Assembly (NCBI GenBank): GCA_963777855.1 | Contig: CAVZRW010000011.1 | Coordinates: 243,942-307,941 of the forward strand | Source of the DNA: Prado023 sp963777855 | Lineage (GTDB): Bacteria > Actinomycetota > Actinomycetes > S36-B12 > CAIYMF01 | Reading direction: 5' to 3' | DNA length: 64,000 nt | Shown: positions 33,024 to 41,864 of the stretch, piece by piece | Layout: each line of letters starts with the position of its first letter | Position numbering within the stretch: the first letter of the stretch is position 1 | Made by a program: the position numbers and the translations under genes | The notes under the pieces: generated by a model | The model's database searches: none | What the model was told of the DNA's origin: nothing | What the model saw: only the letters and a program-made list of their open reading frames with translations

Positions 33024-34523
33024 TCAGCCTCCGCCGAGGGCGCTGACCAGCTCCGCCACGCCATCGACCGAGTCCATCAGCGCGCCGACGTGGGCCCGGG
33101 TGCCGCGCAGGGGGTCCGAGGTCGGCACGCGCACCAGCGCAGCCCGGCCCGGCACGTCGAAGATCACCGAGTCCCAGGAGGCAGCGGCCACGTGGTCGCC
33201 GAACCGGCGCACGCACTCGCCCCGGAACCAGGCCCGGGTGTCCGTGGGCGCGCCGTCCACGGCCGCCTCGACCTCGTCGTCGGTGGTCAGGCGGCGCAGC
33301 GACCCGCGCTGCTCGAGTCGCTGGGCCAGGCCCCGCTCGGGCCGCACGTCGGCGTACTGCAGGTCGATGGCCGACAGGCGCGCGGCCGACCAGTCCAGGC
33401 CGTCCCGGCGCCGATAGCCCTCGAGCAGGGCGAGCTTGGCGACCCAGTCCAGCTGGTCGGCCAGCTCCCGGGCATCCTCCGCCAGGCCGTCGAGGGTCCG
33501 GCCCCACAGGTCCAGCACCTCCCGTGTCGCCGGGTCGGGGTCGGTGCCCACGTGCACCCTGGCGGCCTCGAGGTAGGCGCGCTGGATCGCCAGCGCGGTC
33601 ATCGGGGCGCGCCGCAGGCAGCTCAGCGGCTCGGCCAGGGACACGTCGTGGGAGACCCGGTGGATGGCCCCCACGGGGTCGGCGAGCTCGATGCCCAGAT
33701 CCGGCCCGCCGGCCTCGATCATGGCGAGCACGAGGCTGGTCGTGCCCAGCTTGAGCAGGGTCGCGGTCTCGGAGAGGTTGGCGTCGCCGACGATCACATG
33801 CAGGCGCCGCCAGGTGGCCGGATCGGCGTGCGGCTCGTCGCGCGTGTTGATCAGGGGCCGCTTGAGCGTGGTCTCCAGCCCGACCTCGACCTCGAAGAAG
33901 TCGGCCCGGCTGGAGAGCTGGAACCCGGTGCCGCGGCCGTCCTGGCCCAGGCCCACGCGCCCGGCGCCGGTGAACACCACCCGGGTGACGAAGAAGGGGA
34001 TCAGCGCGGAGATGATCGAGCGGAACGGCGTGCGCCGGTCCATCAGGTAGTTCTCATGGGTGCCGTAGGAGGCGCCCTTGCCGTCGGTGTTGTTCTTGTA
34101 CAGCACGATCTCGTGCCCGCCGGGCTGGTGGCGTGCGGCCCGGGCCGCACGGTCGGCGATGACCATCCCCGCCCGGTCCCAGAGCACCGCGTCGCGGGGG
34201 TTGGTCACCTCAGGGCTGGAGTACTCGGGGTGGGCGTGGTCGACGTAGAGCCGCGCGCCGTTGGTCAGCACGACGTTGGCGGTCGTGGGGTCGTCGGTGA
34301 GCTGCGAGGCGTCGGCCTCGGCCCGGGTCATGTCGAAGCCGCGGGCGTCGCGCAGCGGCGACTCCTCGTCGTAGTCCCATCGGCGGGCCGAGGCCCCGCG
34401 CCCGGCGGCCTGGGCGTAGGCGTTGACCACCAGGCCGGACATCCGGATCGGGTTGGCGTTCGGGTGCCCCGGATGGCTGATGCCGTACTCGGTCTCCAGC
34501 CCCATCACGCGGTGCACCGACAT
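33024..34523 (-). CDS. dop: Pup deamidase/depupylase Dop
   Basis: Deamidates Pup-Gln to Pup-Glu and also removes Pup from substrates. 499 residues starting at ATG 34523 (MSVHRVMGLETEYGI). Shared PafA/Dop motifs include the E-T-E-Y motif, NGARLYVDHAHPEYSSPE, VLYKNNTDGKGASYGTHENYLM and LINTRDEPHADPATWRRLHVIVGDANLSETATLLKLG. The Dop-specific insertion after GLETEYG (about residues 40-80) is present. It is 107 bases upstream of pup. Unlike mycobacteria, where dop is near mpa, a PTS gene sits between dop and arc here. Confidence 0.95.
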   Translation of the reverse strand: MSVHRVMGLETEYGISHPGHPNANPIRMSGLVVNAYAQAAGRGASARRWDYDEESPLRDARGFDMTRAEADASQLTDDPTTANVVLTNGARLYVDHAHPEYSSPEVTNPRDAVLWDRAGMVIADRAARAARHQPGGHEIVLYKNNTDGKGASYGTHENYLMDRRTPFRSIISALIPFFVTRVVFTGAGRVGLGQDGRGTGFQLSSRADFFEVEVGLETTLKRPLINTRDEPHADPATWRRLHVIVGDANLSETATLLKLGTTSLVLAMIEAGGPDLGIELADPVGAIHRVSHDVSLAEPLSCLRRAPMTALAIQRAYLEAARVHVGTDPDPATREVLDLWGRTLDGLAEDARELADQLDWVAKLALLEGYRRRDGLDWSAARLSAIDLQYADVRPERGLAQRLEQRGSLRRLTTDDEVEAAVDGAPTDTRAWFRGECVRRFGDHVAAASWDSVIFDVPGRAALVRVPTSDPLRGTRAHVGALMDSVDGVAELVSALGGG

Positions 34524-34602
34524 GGGCGCCAGCATAGGTGGGGGCCCGACGGGCCGGACGGGCGTGCCACACGGGCGTGCCGGCGGTCGCTGCACACGCA
34601 GC

Positions 34603-34640
34603 CAGAGGGCGTGCACTCCGGGGGGAGCGCACGCCCTCTG
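34603..34640 (-). terminator. Strong hairpin terminator after the PTS gene
   Basis: CAGAGGGCGTGC (34603-34614) and GCACGCCCTCTG (34629-34640) form a perfect 12-base stem with a 14-base loop. It starts 18 bases beyond the EIICB stop and ends transcription before dop. Confidence 0.8.
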
Positions 34641-34657
34641 CTGTGGCGCAGGATCGA

Positions 34658-36448
34658 CTACCGGATCGGGGCTCCGGGCAGGTCGAGGATCTCGCCCTTG
34701 AGGATCTCGGCACGGGTGCCGAAGATCGCCTGCATGTTGTCGCCGACCTCGAGCACCCCAGCGGCACCGAGGGACTTGAGCGCGGCCTTGTTGACCTTGG
34801 TCTTGTCCCTGACCGAGATCCGCAGCCGGGTGATGCAGGCATCCACCGACGTGATGTTCTCGAACCCGCCGAAGGCCGCCAGGACCTTCTCGGCGTGGGA
34901 CATCTCGGCCTGGCTGGCCGCGTGGTCGGCCGAAGCCAGGGCTGCGATCTTCTGCTCGTCGGTCATGTTGAGCTCGTGCGCTCCGTACTCCGCGATCGCC
35001 TCGGCGTCAGGCTCACGACCAGGCGTGCGCAGGTCCTTCCACTTCACCGCCCAGGTGAACAGCGCGTAGTAGATCGGCACGAGTATCAGCCCGAAGATGA
35101 TCACGTTCCAGAACGGCTCCTTCGTCGCCCCGTACGGCAGCAGGCCGAACAGGAAGAAGTCGATCAGGCCGCCCGAGAAGGTCAGGCCGATCTGGGTGCC
35201 GGTGATGTACATCACCATGAACGACAGGCCCGCGATCACCGCGTGGATGCCGAACAGCCACGGGGCGATGAACAGGAAGGTGAACTCGATCGGCTCGGTG
35301 ATCCCGGTCAGGAACGCCGTGAGGGCTGCCGAGCCCAGGATGCCGGCCGCGATCTTCTTCTGGCTGTCGTGGGCCTGGCGGTACATGGCGTACGCGGCGG
35401 CCGGCAGGCCGAACATCATGAACGGGAACTTGCCGGTCAGGTACTTGCCGGTGCCATCGGTGAACATCGGGGTGTTGGTGGTCGCGACCCCGTTGACCAC
35501 CGGGTTCGGGGTGACCCCGCTGCTGATCTCGGCGAACTGGCCGAACCACATGCGGTTGTCACCGGTGAACGCGACACCGGCGTCGTTGGTCCACGAGCCG
35601 AACTGGAACCAGAACGGGCTGTACCAGATGTGGTGCAGGCCGAACGGGATCAGCGAGCGCTCGATGAGGCCGAAGAAGAACACGCCGATCGCGCCGGCCG
35701 CCTCCATCTTGAGGGCCAACCAGTTGATCGCGTCGCCGATCGGCGGCCACAGGAAGCACAGGACCGCACCGAGGAGCACGGAGCAGGCCGCCGTCATGAT
35801 CGGAACGAACCGCTTGCCGGCGAAGAACCCGAGGAAGGGGGCCAGCTCGATGCGGAAGAAGCGGTTGTAGGCCCATGCGGCCAGCAGGCCGACGAGGATG
35901 CCGCCGAAGACGCCCATCTGCAGGCTGGGGATGCCCAGCACGTTGGCGAAGGCCGCCGACGGGGTGTCCGACCAGCCCATGTAGGGGCTCACCGACTTCA
36001 ACTCGGTGACCGTCGTCGAGTCCGCGACGTCGCACTGGACCGCGTTGAGGTCGGAGCACTTGACCGTGACCACGGCCTGGATCTGCATGATCACGCTGAT
36101 CGTCTTGTTCACGACCAGGAAGCCCGCAGTGGCGGCCAGGGCGGCCACGCCGGCGTCGGCGGTCAGGCCGATCGCGACACCGATCGCGAACAGCAGCGCG
36201 AGGTTGCCGAAGATGACGTCACCGGCACCCTCCATGACGCTGGCGACCAGGTTGAACAGGCCCGGGGGAACCTTGCCGTCGGCCGGGTCGGCGATCTGGA
36301 TGTACATGTTCTTCATGCCTGCGCCGATACCGAGCAGCAGGCCTGCGGCCGGGAGGATGGCCACAGGGACCATCAGGGCCTTGCCGATGCGCTGCAGCTG
36401 GCCGAATACTCCCAGCTTCTGCTTCGCGGGTGCGTTGGTGGTGGCCAT
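34658..36448 (-). CDS. PTS glucose/maltose-type EIICB permease
   Basis: Sugar-specific permease of the phosphotransferase system, importing and phosphorylating a hexose (glucose, N-acetylglucosamine or a glucoside; not decidable here). The EIIC domain covers residues 1 to about 450 with about ten membrane helices and motifs ALMVPVAILPAAGLLLGIG, FGLHHIWYSPFWFQFG and FLTGITEPIEFTFLFI. The EIIB domain has the phosphorylated Cys538 in SVDACITRLRISV. No EIIA domain is attached. ATG 36448 has GGAGG upstream, and TACGGT is a possible -10. It lies between arc and dop as its own unit, with hairpins on both sides. Confidence 0.9.
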   Translation of the reverse strand: MATTNAPAKQKLGVFGQLQRIGKALMVPVAILPAAGLLLGIGAGMKNMYIQIADPADGKVPPGLFNLVASVMEGAGDVIFGNLALLFAIGVAIGLTADAGVAALAATAGFLVVNKTISVIMQIQAVVTVKCSDLNAVQCDVADSTTVTELKSVSPYMGWSDTPSAAFANVLGIPSLQMGVFGGILVGLLAAWAYNRFFRIELAPFLGFFAGKRFVPIMTAACSVLLGAVLCFLWPPIGDAINWLALKMEAAGAIGVFFFGLIERSLIPFGLHHIWYSPFWFQFGSWTNDAGVAFTGDNRMWFGQFAEISSGVTPNPVVNGVATTNTPMFTDGTGKYLTGKFPFMMFGLPAAAYAMYRQAHDSQKKIAAGILGSAALTAFLTGITEPIEFTFLFIAPWLFGIHAVIAGLSFMVMYITGTQIGLTFSGGLIDFFLFGLLPYGATKEPFWNVIIFGLILVPIYYALFTWAVKWKDLRTPGREPDAEAIAEYGAHELNMTDEQKIAALASADHAASQAEMSHAEKVLAAFGGFENITSVDACITRLRISVRDKTKVNKAALKSLGAAGVLEVGDNMQAIFGTRAEILKGEILDLPGAPIR

Positions 36449-36519
36449 CCGATACCTCCGTTGGTGAGGTTGTCCAGACGTGGGGTGGTGCCGTTACATC
36501 CGCACCGTACCGATATGGA

Positions 36520-36533
36520 CGCGCCGAAGCGCG
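36520..36533 (-). terminator. UUCG-loop hairpin just after arc
   Basis: On the minus strand CGCGC-TTCG-GCGCG forms a stable tetraloop hairpin starting six bases beyond the arc stop. It could terminate or attenuate arc transcription before the EIICB promoter. Confidence 0.5.
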
Positions 36534-36538
36534 GCCAT

Positions 36539-38182
36539 TCAGAGGTATTGGCCGGTATTCGCCACCGTGTCGATCGAACGTCCCGCCTCGGTGCCCTTCT
36601 TGCCGGCGACGAGGGTGCGGATGAACACGATCCGCTCCCCCTTCTTGCCCGAGATCCGGGCCCAGTCGTCGGGGTTGGTCGTGTTGGGAAGGTCCTCGTT
36701 CTCGCGGAACTCGTCGATGCAGGCGCTGAGCAGGTGGGCGACCCGGATGCCCTTCTGGCCGGTGTCCAGGAACTCCTTGATGGCGCTCTTCTTGGCCCGG
36801 GCCACGATGTTCTCCAGCATGGCCCCGGAGTTGAAGTCCTTGAAGTACAGGGTCTCCTTGTCGCCGTTGGCGTAGGTGACCTCGAGGAACCGGTTGTCCT
36901 CGGACTCGGTGTACATCCTCTCCACGGTGCGCTGGATCATCGCCGAGCACGCCGCCTGGGCCGAGCCGCCGTGCTCGGCGAGGTCCTCGGGGTGCAGCGG
37001 GAGGTCCGGGGTCAGGTACTTGCTGAGGATGTCGCCGGCGGCCTGGGCGTCGGGTCGCTCGATCTTGATCTTCACGTCGAGCCGACCGGGGCGCAGGATC
37101 GCGGGGTCGATCATGTCCTCGCGGTTGGAGGCCCCGATGACGATGACGTTGGCCAGGCCCTCCACGCCGTCGATCTCGGAGAGCAGCTGCGGGACGATCG
37201 TGTTCTCGACGTCCGAGCTGACCCCGGATCCGCGGGTGCGGAACAGCGAGTCCATCTCGTCGAAGAAGACGATCACCGGCGTGCCCTCGGTGGCCTTCTC
37301 CCGGGCGCGCTGGAACACCAGCCGGATGTGACGCTCGGTCTCCCCCACGTACTTGTTGAGCAGCTCGGGGCCCTTGATGTTCAGGAAGTACGAGCGGCCC
37401 TCGGAGCGGCCCTCGCGCTCGGCCACCTTGCGGGCCAGGGACGCGGCCACCGCCTTGGCGATCATCGTCTTGCCGCAGCCGGGCGGGCCGTAGAGCAGGA
37501 TCCCCTTGGGGGCGGCGAGCTTGTGCTCCTTGAACAGCTCGGCGTGCACGTAGGGAAGCTCGACGGCGTCTCGGATCATCTCGATCTGACCGGCCAGGCC
37601 GCCGATGTCGTTGTAGTCGACGTCGGGGACCTCCTCGAGCACCAGCTCCTCGACCTCGGACTTCGGGATGCGCTCGTAGACCAGGTGCGAGCGGGGATCC
37701 ATGAGCAGGGAGTCACCGGCCCGGATCGTCTGGTCGCGCAGCGACTCGGCCAGGCGGACCACGCGCTCCTCGTCGGCGTGCCCGATCACCAGGGCCCGGT
37801 CGCCACCCTCGAGCAGCTCCTTGAACATGACGATCTCGCCGACCCGCTCGAAGCCCAGGCCGGCGATGACGTTCATCGCCTCGTTGAGCATGACCTCCTG
37901 GCCGGGCACCAGCTCACCGACCCCCGGGGAGACGGCCACGCGCAGCTTGCGTCCCTGGCTGTGGATGTCGGCGGTGCCGCCGGGATGGCTGGCCAGGAAG
38001 ACCCCGAACCCGTTGGGCGGGTCGGCCAGCCGGTCGACCTCCTCCTTGAGGGCCACGATCTGGTCGCGGGCCTCGCGCAGCGTGGCGGCCAGCCGGCGGT
38101 TGGACTCCGCCATGGCGGCGAGCTCCACCTGCAGCGCGCGCACGCGCGCCTCGATCTCGGGCGGCGTGGACGAACCGGTCAT
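36539..38182 (-). CDS. arc: Proteasomal ATPase ARC/Mpa
   Basis: Hexameric AAA+ unfoldase that recruits pupylated proteins and feeds them to the 20S core. 547 residues. An N-terminal coiled coil (about 10-55; RVRALQVELAAMAESNRRLA) binds Pup, followed by tandem OB domains. The AAA domain has Walker A GPPGCGKT, Walker B VIVFFDEMDSLF and the second region of homology NREDMIDPAILRPGRLD. The C-terminal GQYL motif docks into the alpha ring. ATG 38182 has GGAGG upstream. It is the downstream neighbour of trmI. Confidence 0.96.
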   Translation of the reverse strand: MTGSSTPPEIEARVRALQVELAAMAESNRRLAATLREARDQIVALKEEVDRLADPPNGFGVFLASHPGGTADIHSQGRKLRVAVSPGVGELVPGQEVMLNEAMNVIAGLGFERVGEIVMFKELLEGGDRALVIGHADEERVVRLAESLRDQTIRAGDSLLMDPRSHLVYERIPKSEVEELVLEEVPDVDYNDIGGLAGQIEMIRDAVELPYVHAELFKEHKLAAPKGILLYGPPGCGKTMIAKAVAASLARKVAEREGRSEGRSYFLNIKGPELLNKYVGETERHIRLVFQRAREKATEGTPVIVFFDEMDSLFRTRGSGVSSDVENTIVPQLLSEIDGVEGLANVIVIGASNREDMIDPAILRPGRLDVKIKIERPDAQAAGDILSKYLTPDLPLHPEDLAEHGGSAQAACSAMIQRTVERMYTESEDNRFLEVTYANGDKETLYFKDFNSGAMLENIVARAKKSAIKEFLDTGQKGIRVAHLLSACIDEFRENEDLPNTTNPDDWARISGKKGERIVFIRTLVAGKKGTEAGRSIDTVANTGQYL

Positions 38183-38249
38183 GGCTCACCTCCTGCGGGG
38201 GTGCTCGCGACTCTACCCACGTCATGGCCGATCGCGCAGCAGGTTGGCC

Positions 38250-39272
38250 TCAGGGCAGGCGCGGCCGCGGCCTCGGCGGCATGTCGTCGTGCTCAGCGGT
38301 CGGGCTGGTGGGGCCCGCACCCGGCGCGTCGGGGCCCGTAGTCGCGGCGTGCAGCCCGGCGGCCTCGGCGGCCTCGGGAGCCGACGCCGGACGTGGGCCG
38401 GTGTAGTCGCTGCCGTAGGCCCCGGGGGCGGGCCGGGTCCGCCGCGCCGGCAGCACGGTCCCGGGCGCCAGCCGGCGGGCGGCCAGCAGGAACCCGGTGT
38501 GCCCGGTCATCCGGTGGTCGGGGCGCACGGCCAGGCCCTCGAGGTGCCAGGTGCGCAGCAACAGCTCCTGGGCCTCGGGCTCGGTGAACCGACCATCGGC
38601 GCGCAGGGTCTCGGCCATCCGCGACAGCTGCGTGGTCGTGGCCAGGTAGGTCACGACGATGCCGCCGGGCATCAGCGCGTCGGCCACGGCGTCCACGCAC
38701 TCCCAGGGGGCGAGCATGTCGAGCACCACCCGGTGCACGTCGCGGGCCTCGAGGGTGTCCTGCAGGTCGCCTACCGTGACCTCCCAGTTCGGCTGGGGCC
38801 CGCCGAGGAACCGCTGCACGTTGCCGCGCGCGATCTCGGCGAAGTCCGGGCGCCGCTCGAACGAGAGCACGCGGCCGGTCGGGCCCACGGCCCGCAGCAG
38901 CGAGCAGGTCAGCGCCCCGGACCCCACGCCGGCCTCCACCACGGTGGCCCCCGGGAAGATGTCGGCCAGGCCCACGATGGCCGCGGCGTCCTTGGGGTAG
39001 ACCACGGTGGCCCCGCGGGGCATCGACAGCACGAAGTCACGCAGCAGCGGGCGCAGCACGAGGTAGGGCACGCCGGCGAGCGTGGTGATCACCACACCCT
39101 CGGGCTGGCCGATCATGGCGTCGTGGGCCAGGGCGCCCTTGTGGGTGTGGAACTCCCGACCGGGCACGAGGGTGATGGTGTGATGCCGGCCCTTCGGATC
39201 GGTCAGCTGCACCAGGTCGCCGGGCTGCAGGGGGCCGTGCCGGTCGGCGCGCGCGGTGGGGAGCTCGGTCAT
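38250..39272 (-). CDS. trmI: tRNA (adenine-58-N1)-methyltransferase TrmI
   Basis: Methylates A58 in the T-loop of tRNA with S-adenosylmethionine. 340 residues: an N-terminal beta domain (GDLVQLTDPKGRHHTITLVPG), PYLVLRPLLRDFVLSMPRGATVVYPKD, SAM motif VVEAGVGSGALTCSLLRAVG, VLSFERRPDFAEIA, VVLDMLAPWECVDAV, and VTYLATTTQLSRMAETL. The last 60 residues are a Pro/Ala-rich extension. It is divergent in position from recB and upstream of arc, as in mycobacteria (Rv2118c, Rv2115c). Confidence 0.94.
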   Translation of the reverse strand: MTELPTARADRHGPLQPGDLVQLTDPKGRHHTITLVPGREFHTHKGALAHDAMIGQPEGVVITTLAGVPYLVLRPLLRDFVLSMPRGATVVYPKDAAAIVGLADIFPGATVVEAGVGSGALTCSLLRAVGPTGRVLSFERRPDFAEIARGNVQRFLGGPQPNWEVTVGDLQDTLEARDVHRVVLDMLAPWECVDAVADALMPGGIVVTYLATTTQLSRMAETLRADGRFTEPEAQELLLRTWHLEGLAVRPDHRMTGHTGFLLAARRLAPGTVLPARRTRPAPGAYGSDYTGPRPASAPEAAEAAGLHAATTGPDAPGAGPTSPTAEHDDMPPRPRPRLP

Positions 39273-39298
39273 GGGCCGGACCCTATGCGCGCCGCGGG

Positions 39299-39413
39299 GG
39301 CCGGGACGAATCGGTGGGGAGGCCCGGGACGAGTCGGTGGCGGGGGCCGGGACGAGTCGGTGTCGAGGGCCGGGACGAGTCGGTGTCGAGGGCCGGGACG
39401 CTCCGGTGGGTCA
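39299..39413. repeat. 23-bp tandem repeat, five copies
   Basis: The core GGCCGGGACGAGTCGGTGTC recurs with GGGAC at 39303, 39326, 39349, 39372 and 39395, an exact 23-base period. The two inner copies are nearly identical and the outer ones degenerate. It lies in the 138-base gap between the site-2 protease stop and the trmI start. The period is not a multiple of three, so it is non-coding. Confidence 0.85.
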
Positions 39414-40509
39414 GGCGCCGAGGGCCGCGGTCAGGTCCCCAGCCACCAGGACCCCGTAGACCATGCCCTGCTCGTCGAGCACGAGCAGCTCCTCCCGGCC
39501 CCGTTGGGCGACCTCCGAGAGCAGCGCGGTGCCGACCACGCCGCGCTGGATCGTGCTCGCCGCGTCCAGCGGGCGGGACACCGCGGCGACGGTGATCCAG
39601 GGCCGGCGCTGCTCGGGCACGGCGTCGATGGCGTCCTGCTGGCCGATGGCCACCGGCATCCCCACGTGGTCCACGACCACCAGCGCCCCGGCCCCTGCCG
39701 CGCTGGCCCGACGGATCGCCTCCGACAGCGGCAGGTCGCGGGGAACCGGGATCGCGCGGCGAGCCAGGGTGCCGGCGCTCAGAGTCTCGGCGCGGGCCCG
39801 GATGTCGGTGCCGCGCATCTGGGCCGTGGCCCCGGACCAGAGCATCGCGGCCAGCAGGCCCGCGAGCACCACGAACAGGATGTCCGGGCGCACGCCCCAC
39901 ACCAGCGCCAGGATCATCGGGATCAACAGCGTGAGCACGCGCCAGGCCCCGGCCGATCCAGCCGGCCACCTGCGTCCCGGTGCGCTCGGAGCCGGTGGCC
40001 GCCCAGATCAACGAGCGCACGACCGAGCCGCCGTCCAGCGGCAGGCCGGGCAGCGCGTTGTACACCCCGATCACGAGGTTGGCCCAGGCCATGGCGCGGG
40101 CCAGGATGCCGGCCACCGAGTCGGGGTCGAGCACCTGCGCAGCGGCGTAGCTGATCCCGGCGACGAGGAAGGTGGCCGCCGGGCCGGCCGCCGAGATGGC
40201 CGCCTCAGCCAGCGGGGCGGTACGCCGGCGCTCGTATCGGGTGACGCCGCCCAGCAGCTGCAGCACGACGGCGGTCACCGGGAACCCGAGGGCGCGCGCG
40301 GTCAGGGCGTGTGCGAACTCATGGATGAGCGTGGCCAGGCTCAGCAGGACCGCGAAGGACAGGGCAAGCACCCAGGTGCTGGTGTTGGTCGTGCCCGCGA
40401 AGCTGGGGGCCCACAGGTAGGCCAGCAGGCCCACTCCCAGGATCCCGCTCGGGGGCACGTGCACCGGGATGCCGACGATGTGCAGCGTCGGCTGATCGGA
40501 GGTGGCCAC
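39411..40509 (-). CDS. Site-2 protease (M50) with CBS domains (one frameshift)
   Basis: Intramembrane zinc metalloprotease of the SpoIVFB-like type with a C-terminal CBS pair. About 366 residues. The zinc motif is HEFAH in LATLIHEFAHALTARALG, and the third ligand region is YNALPGLPLDGGSVVRS. An extra base near 39942 shifts the frame inside the last membrane part, after which LLIPMILALVWGVRPDILFVV and the CBS repeats (PLSEAIRRASAAGAGALVVVD; LLVLDEQGMVYGVLVAGDL) follow. GTG 40509 is the likely start; no good Shine-Dalgarno is seen. Substrates are unknown. Confidence 0.85.
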
Positions 40510-40570
40510 CGCTCCATGGTAGGCGGCGACGGTCGATGCGGCCGCCGCACCCGCGCGCGGAGTGCCCGGG

Positions 40571-41552
40571 TCAGCCGGCCCCCGCTCGGGCCTCGTCGAT
40601 CCGCACGCTGGCGACGATGGCCTGCGCCGCCGTGGCATCGGCACCCTCACCATCGCCGAGGAAGACCGCGGCCGGGAGCCGCCCTGGGTGGCCAGCCTCG
40701 ATGATCAGCCGGGACACGACGCCCGGGTGCAGCTCCACCAGGCGAGGCCGAGGACTCCAGGGCCCCGGTCAGGAGCGGCAGGCACGGGGCCGCGGACCGG
40801 CAGTCCGTGGACAGCAGCGCACCCGGCGCAGGGGTCAGGGCCATCGTCAGCCCACGCTTCCCATTCGGCCGGGGCCCCACCTCCCAGCCGGCGCTGCTCC
40901 ACGGATCGGTGTCCACCACCCGCACCCCGCGCTGCGCCAGGAGCACGGGCAGGGTCGGGCCCGGCTGGAGGTCGGCCCCACCGACCAGCCTGGGGTACGG
41001 GATCACGACGATCGCCCCACCGTCCGGGCCGGTCAGCTCGAACCCGCTGCCCCCGGGGGTCGGCGCAGCGGTCCACCCCGGTGCGGGGATGGTCAGGTGC
41101 ACCAGCCGCAGCAGCGAGAGCCCGAGCAGGACGCCCACCTGCTCACCGACCGGCCGGGTCGCGGGACATCCGCTCGGCGAGCTGTACGGGGCGGGCAGCA
41201 CCGAAGCCCGCCCAGGACCGGAGCAGTAGGGCGGCAGGACGCGTGAGCCGCCGACCAGGGTCAGGGTGTCCCCGCGGGGCAACGTGGCGATGATCGCCGG
41301 GCCGACCGGGCCGACGGGTCCCCGGGACAGCCCCACGGGCTGGGCGACGGTGGGTGCCGGCGTGCTGGCGCCGCCGGCACAGGTCGCCAGCAGCACGGCG
41401 GCGACCACGGCCAGGGCCCGGCGGCGCAGCCGGCGCCCGGGAGCCGGGGCGCGCGACCTGGGGCGGGGGTGCCCGCCGGGCCGTGCGCCGGAACCGGTCA
41501 CCGGCCCCGGGCTGACCACGCCGGTGTGCGGGCGGGTCGGCGCTGGGCGCAT
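40571..41552 (-). CDS. Hypothetical exported or membrane-anchored protein (one frameshift)
   Basis: About 327 residues, not recognised. An N-terminal Arg/Pro-rich segment precedes one hydrophobic helix (RRRALAVVAAVLLATCAGGAS), either a signal sequence with a possible lipid-attachment Cys or an anchor. The exported part has beta-rich stretches (GWTAAPTPGGSGFELTG, GAIVVIPYPRL). Near 40745 the frame breaks. A second frame then gives a convincing tail (LVELHPGVVSRLIIEAGHPG, AAVFLGDGEGADATAAQAIV) ending at 40571, so the true gene is longer than the first frame suggests. ATG 41552 is preceded by GGGAGGGGGAGG. It is the first gene of the strand run leading to arc. Confidence 0.55.
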
Positions 41553-41864
41553 CGGCAACCTCCCCCTCCCGAGGTGGTCCCGCGGCGCGGACCGGTACCG
41601 CGGGCACCGTCACCATACGCGCGGGCGGGATCTGGCGGAAGCGGTCCGGCGTGCCGACCAGCGGCTGCCGAGCGGCCGGGTCGGCACGCCCACCGGTGCC
41701 CGCGCCGGTGGGCGGGCACTGCCCGGGCCCGGGTAGGGCGGCTCCTCCGGGCCTGCCGGGCCAGGTCGGGCGGCTCAGCGCACGCACCGTCGGCGCGACG
41801 GCCCGACACGACCCGGACTCCTGATCGGCGCGGTGATGTCGGACCGCCGACGTAGGTTTGCCCC
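41553..41864. other. 312-base divergent interval before the RecB-like gene
   Basis: No gene is seen. It contains a 12-base inverted repeat GGCGTGCCGACC (41648-41659) and GGTCGGCACGCC (41679-41690). A shorter hairpin with ACCGG/CCGGT arms follows near 41692. The leaderless promoter of the next gene lies at 41853. Confidence 0.55.
41853..41858 (+). promoter_or_regulatory. Leaderless -10 element of the RecB-like gene
   Basis: TAGGTT ends six bases before the ATG at 41865, and no Shine-Dalgarno is present. Transcription probably starts at the A of the start codon. Confidence 0.6.

Noticed and set aside
34538..38341. A 1267-codon open frame on the plus strand opposite the PTS and arc genes
   Set aside because: Composition is low-complexity Glu/Gly/Val/His/Arg as expected for the complement of high-GC coding DNA. 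The minus-strand genes are clearly real. Similar long antisense frames lie opposite helY (21591-24671) and metH (48242-50788).
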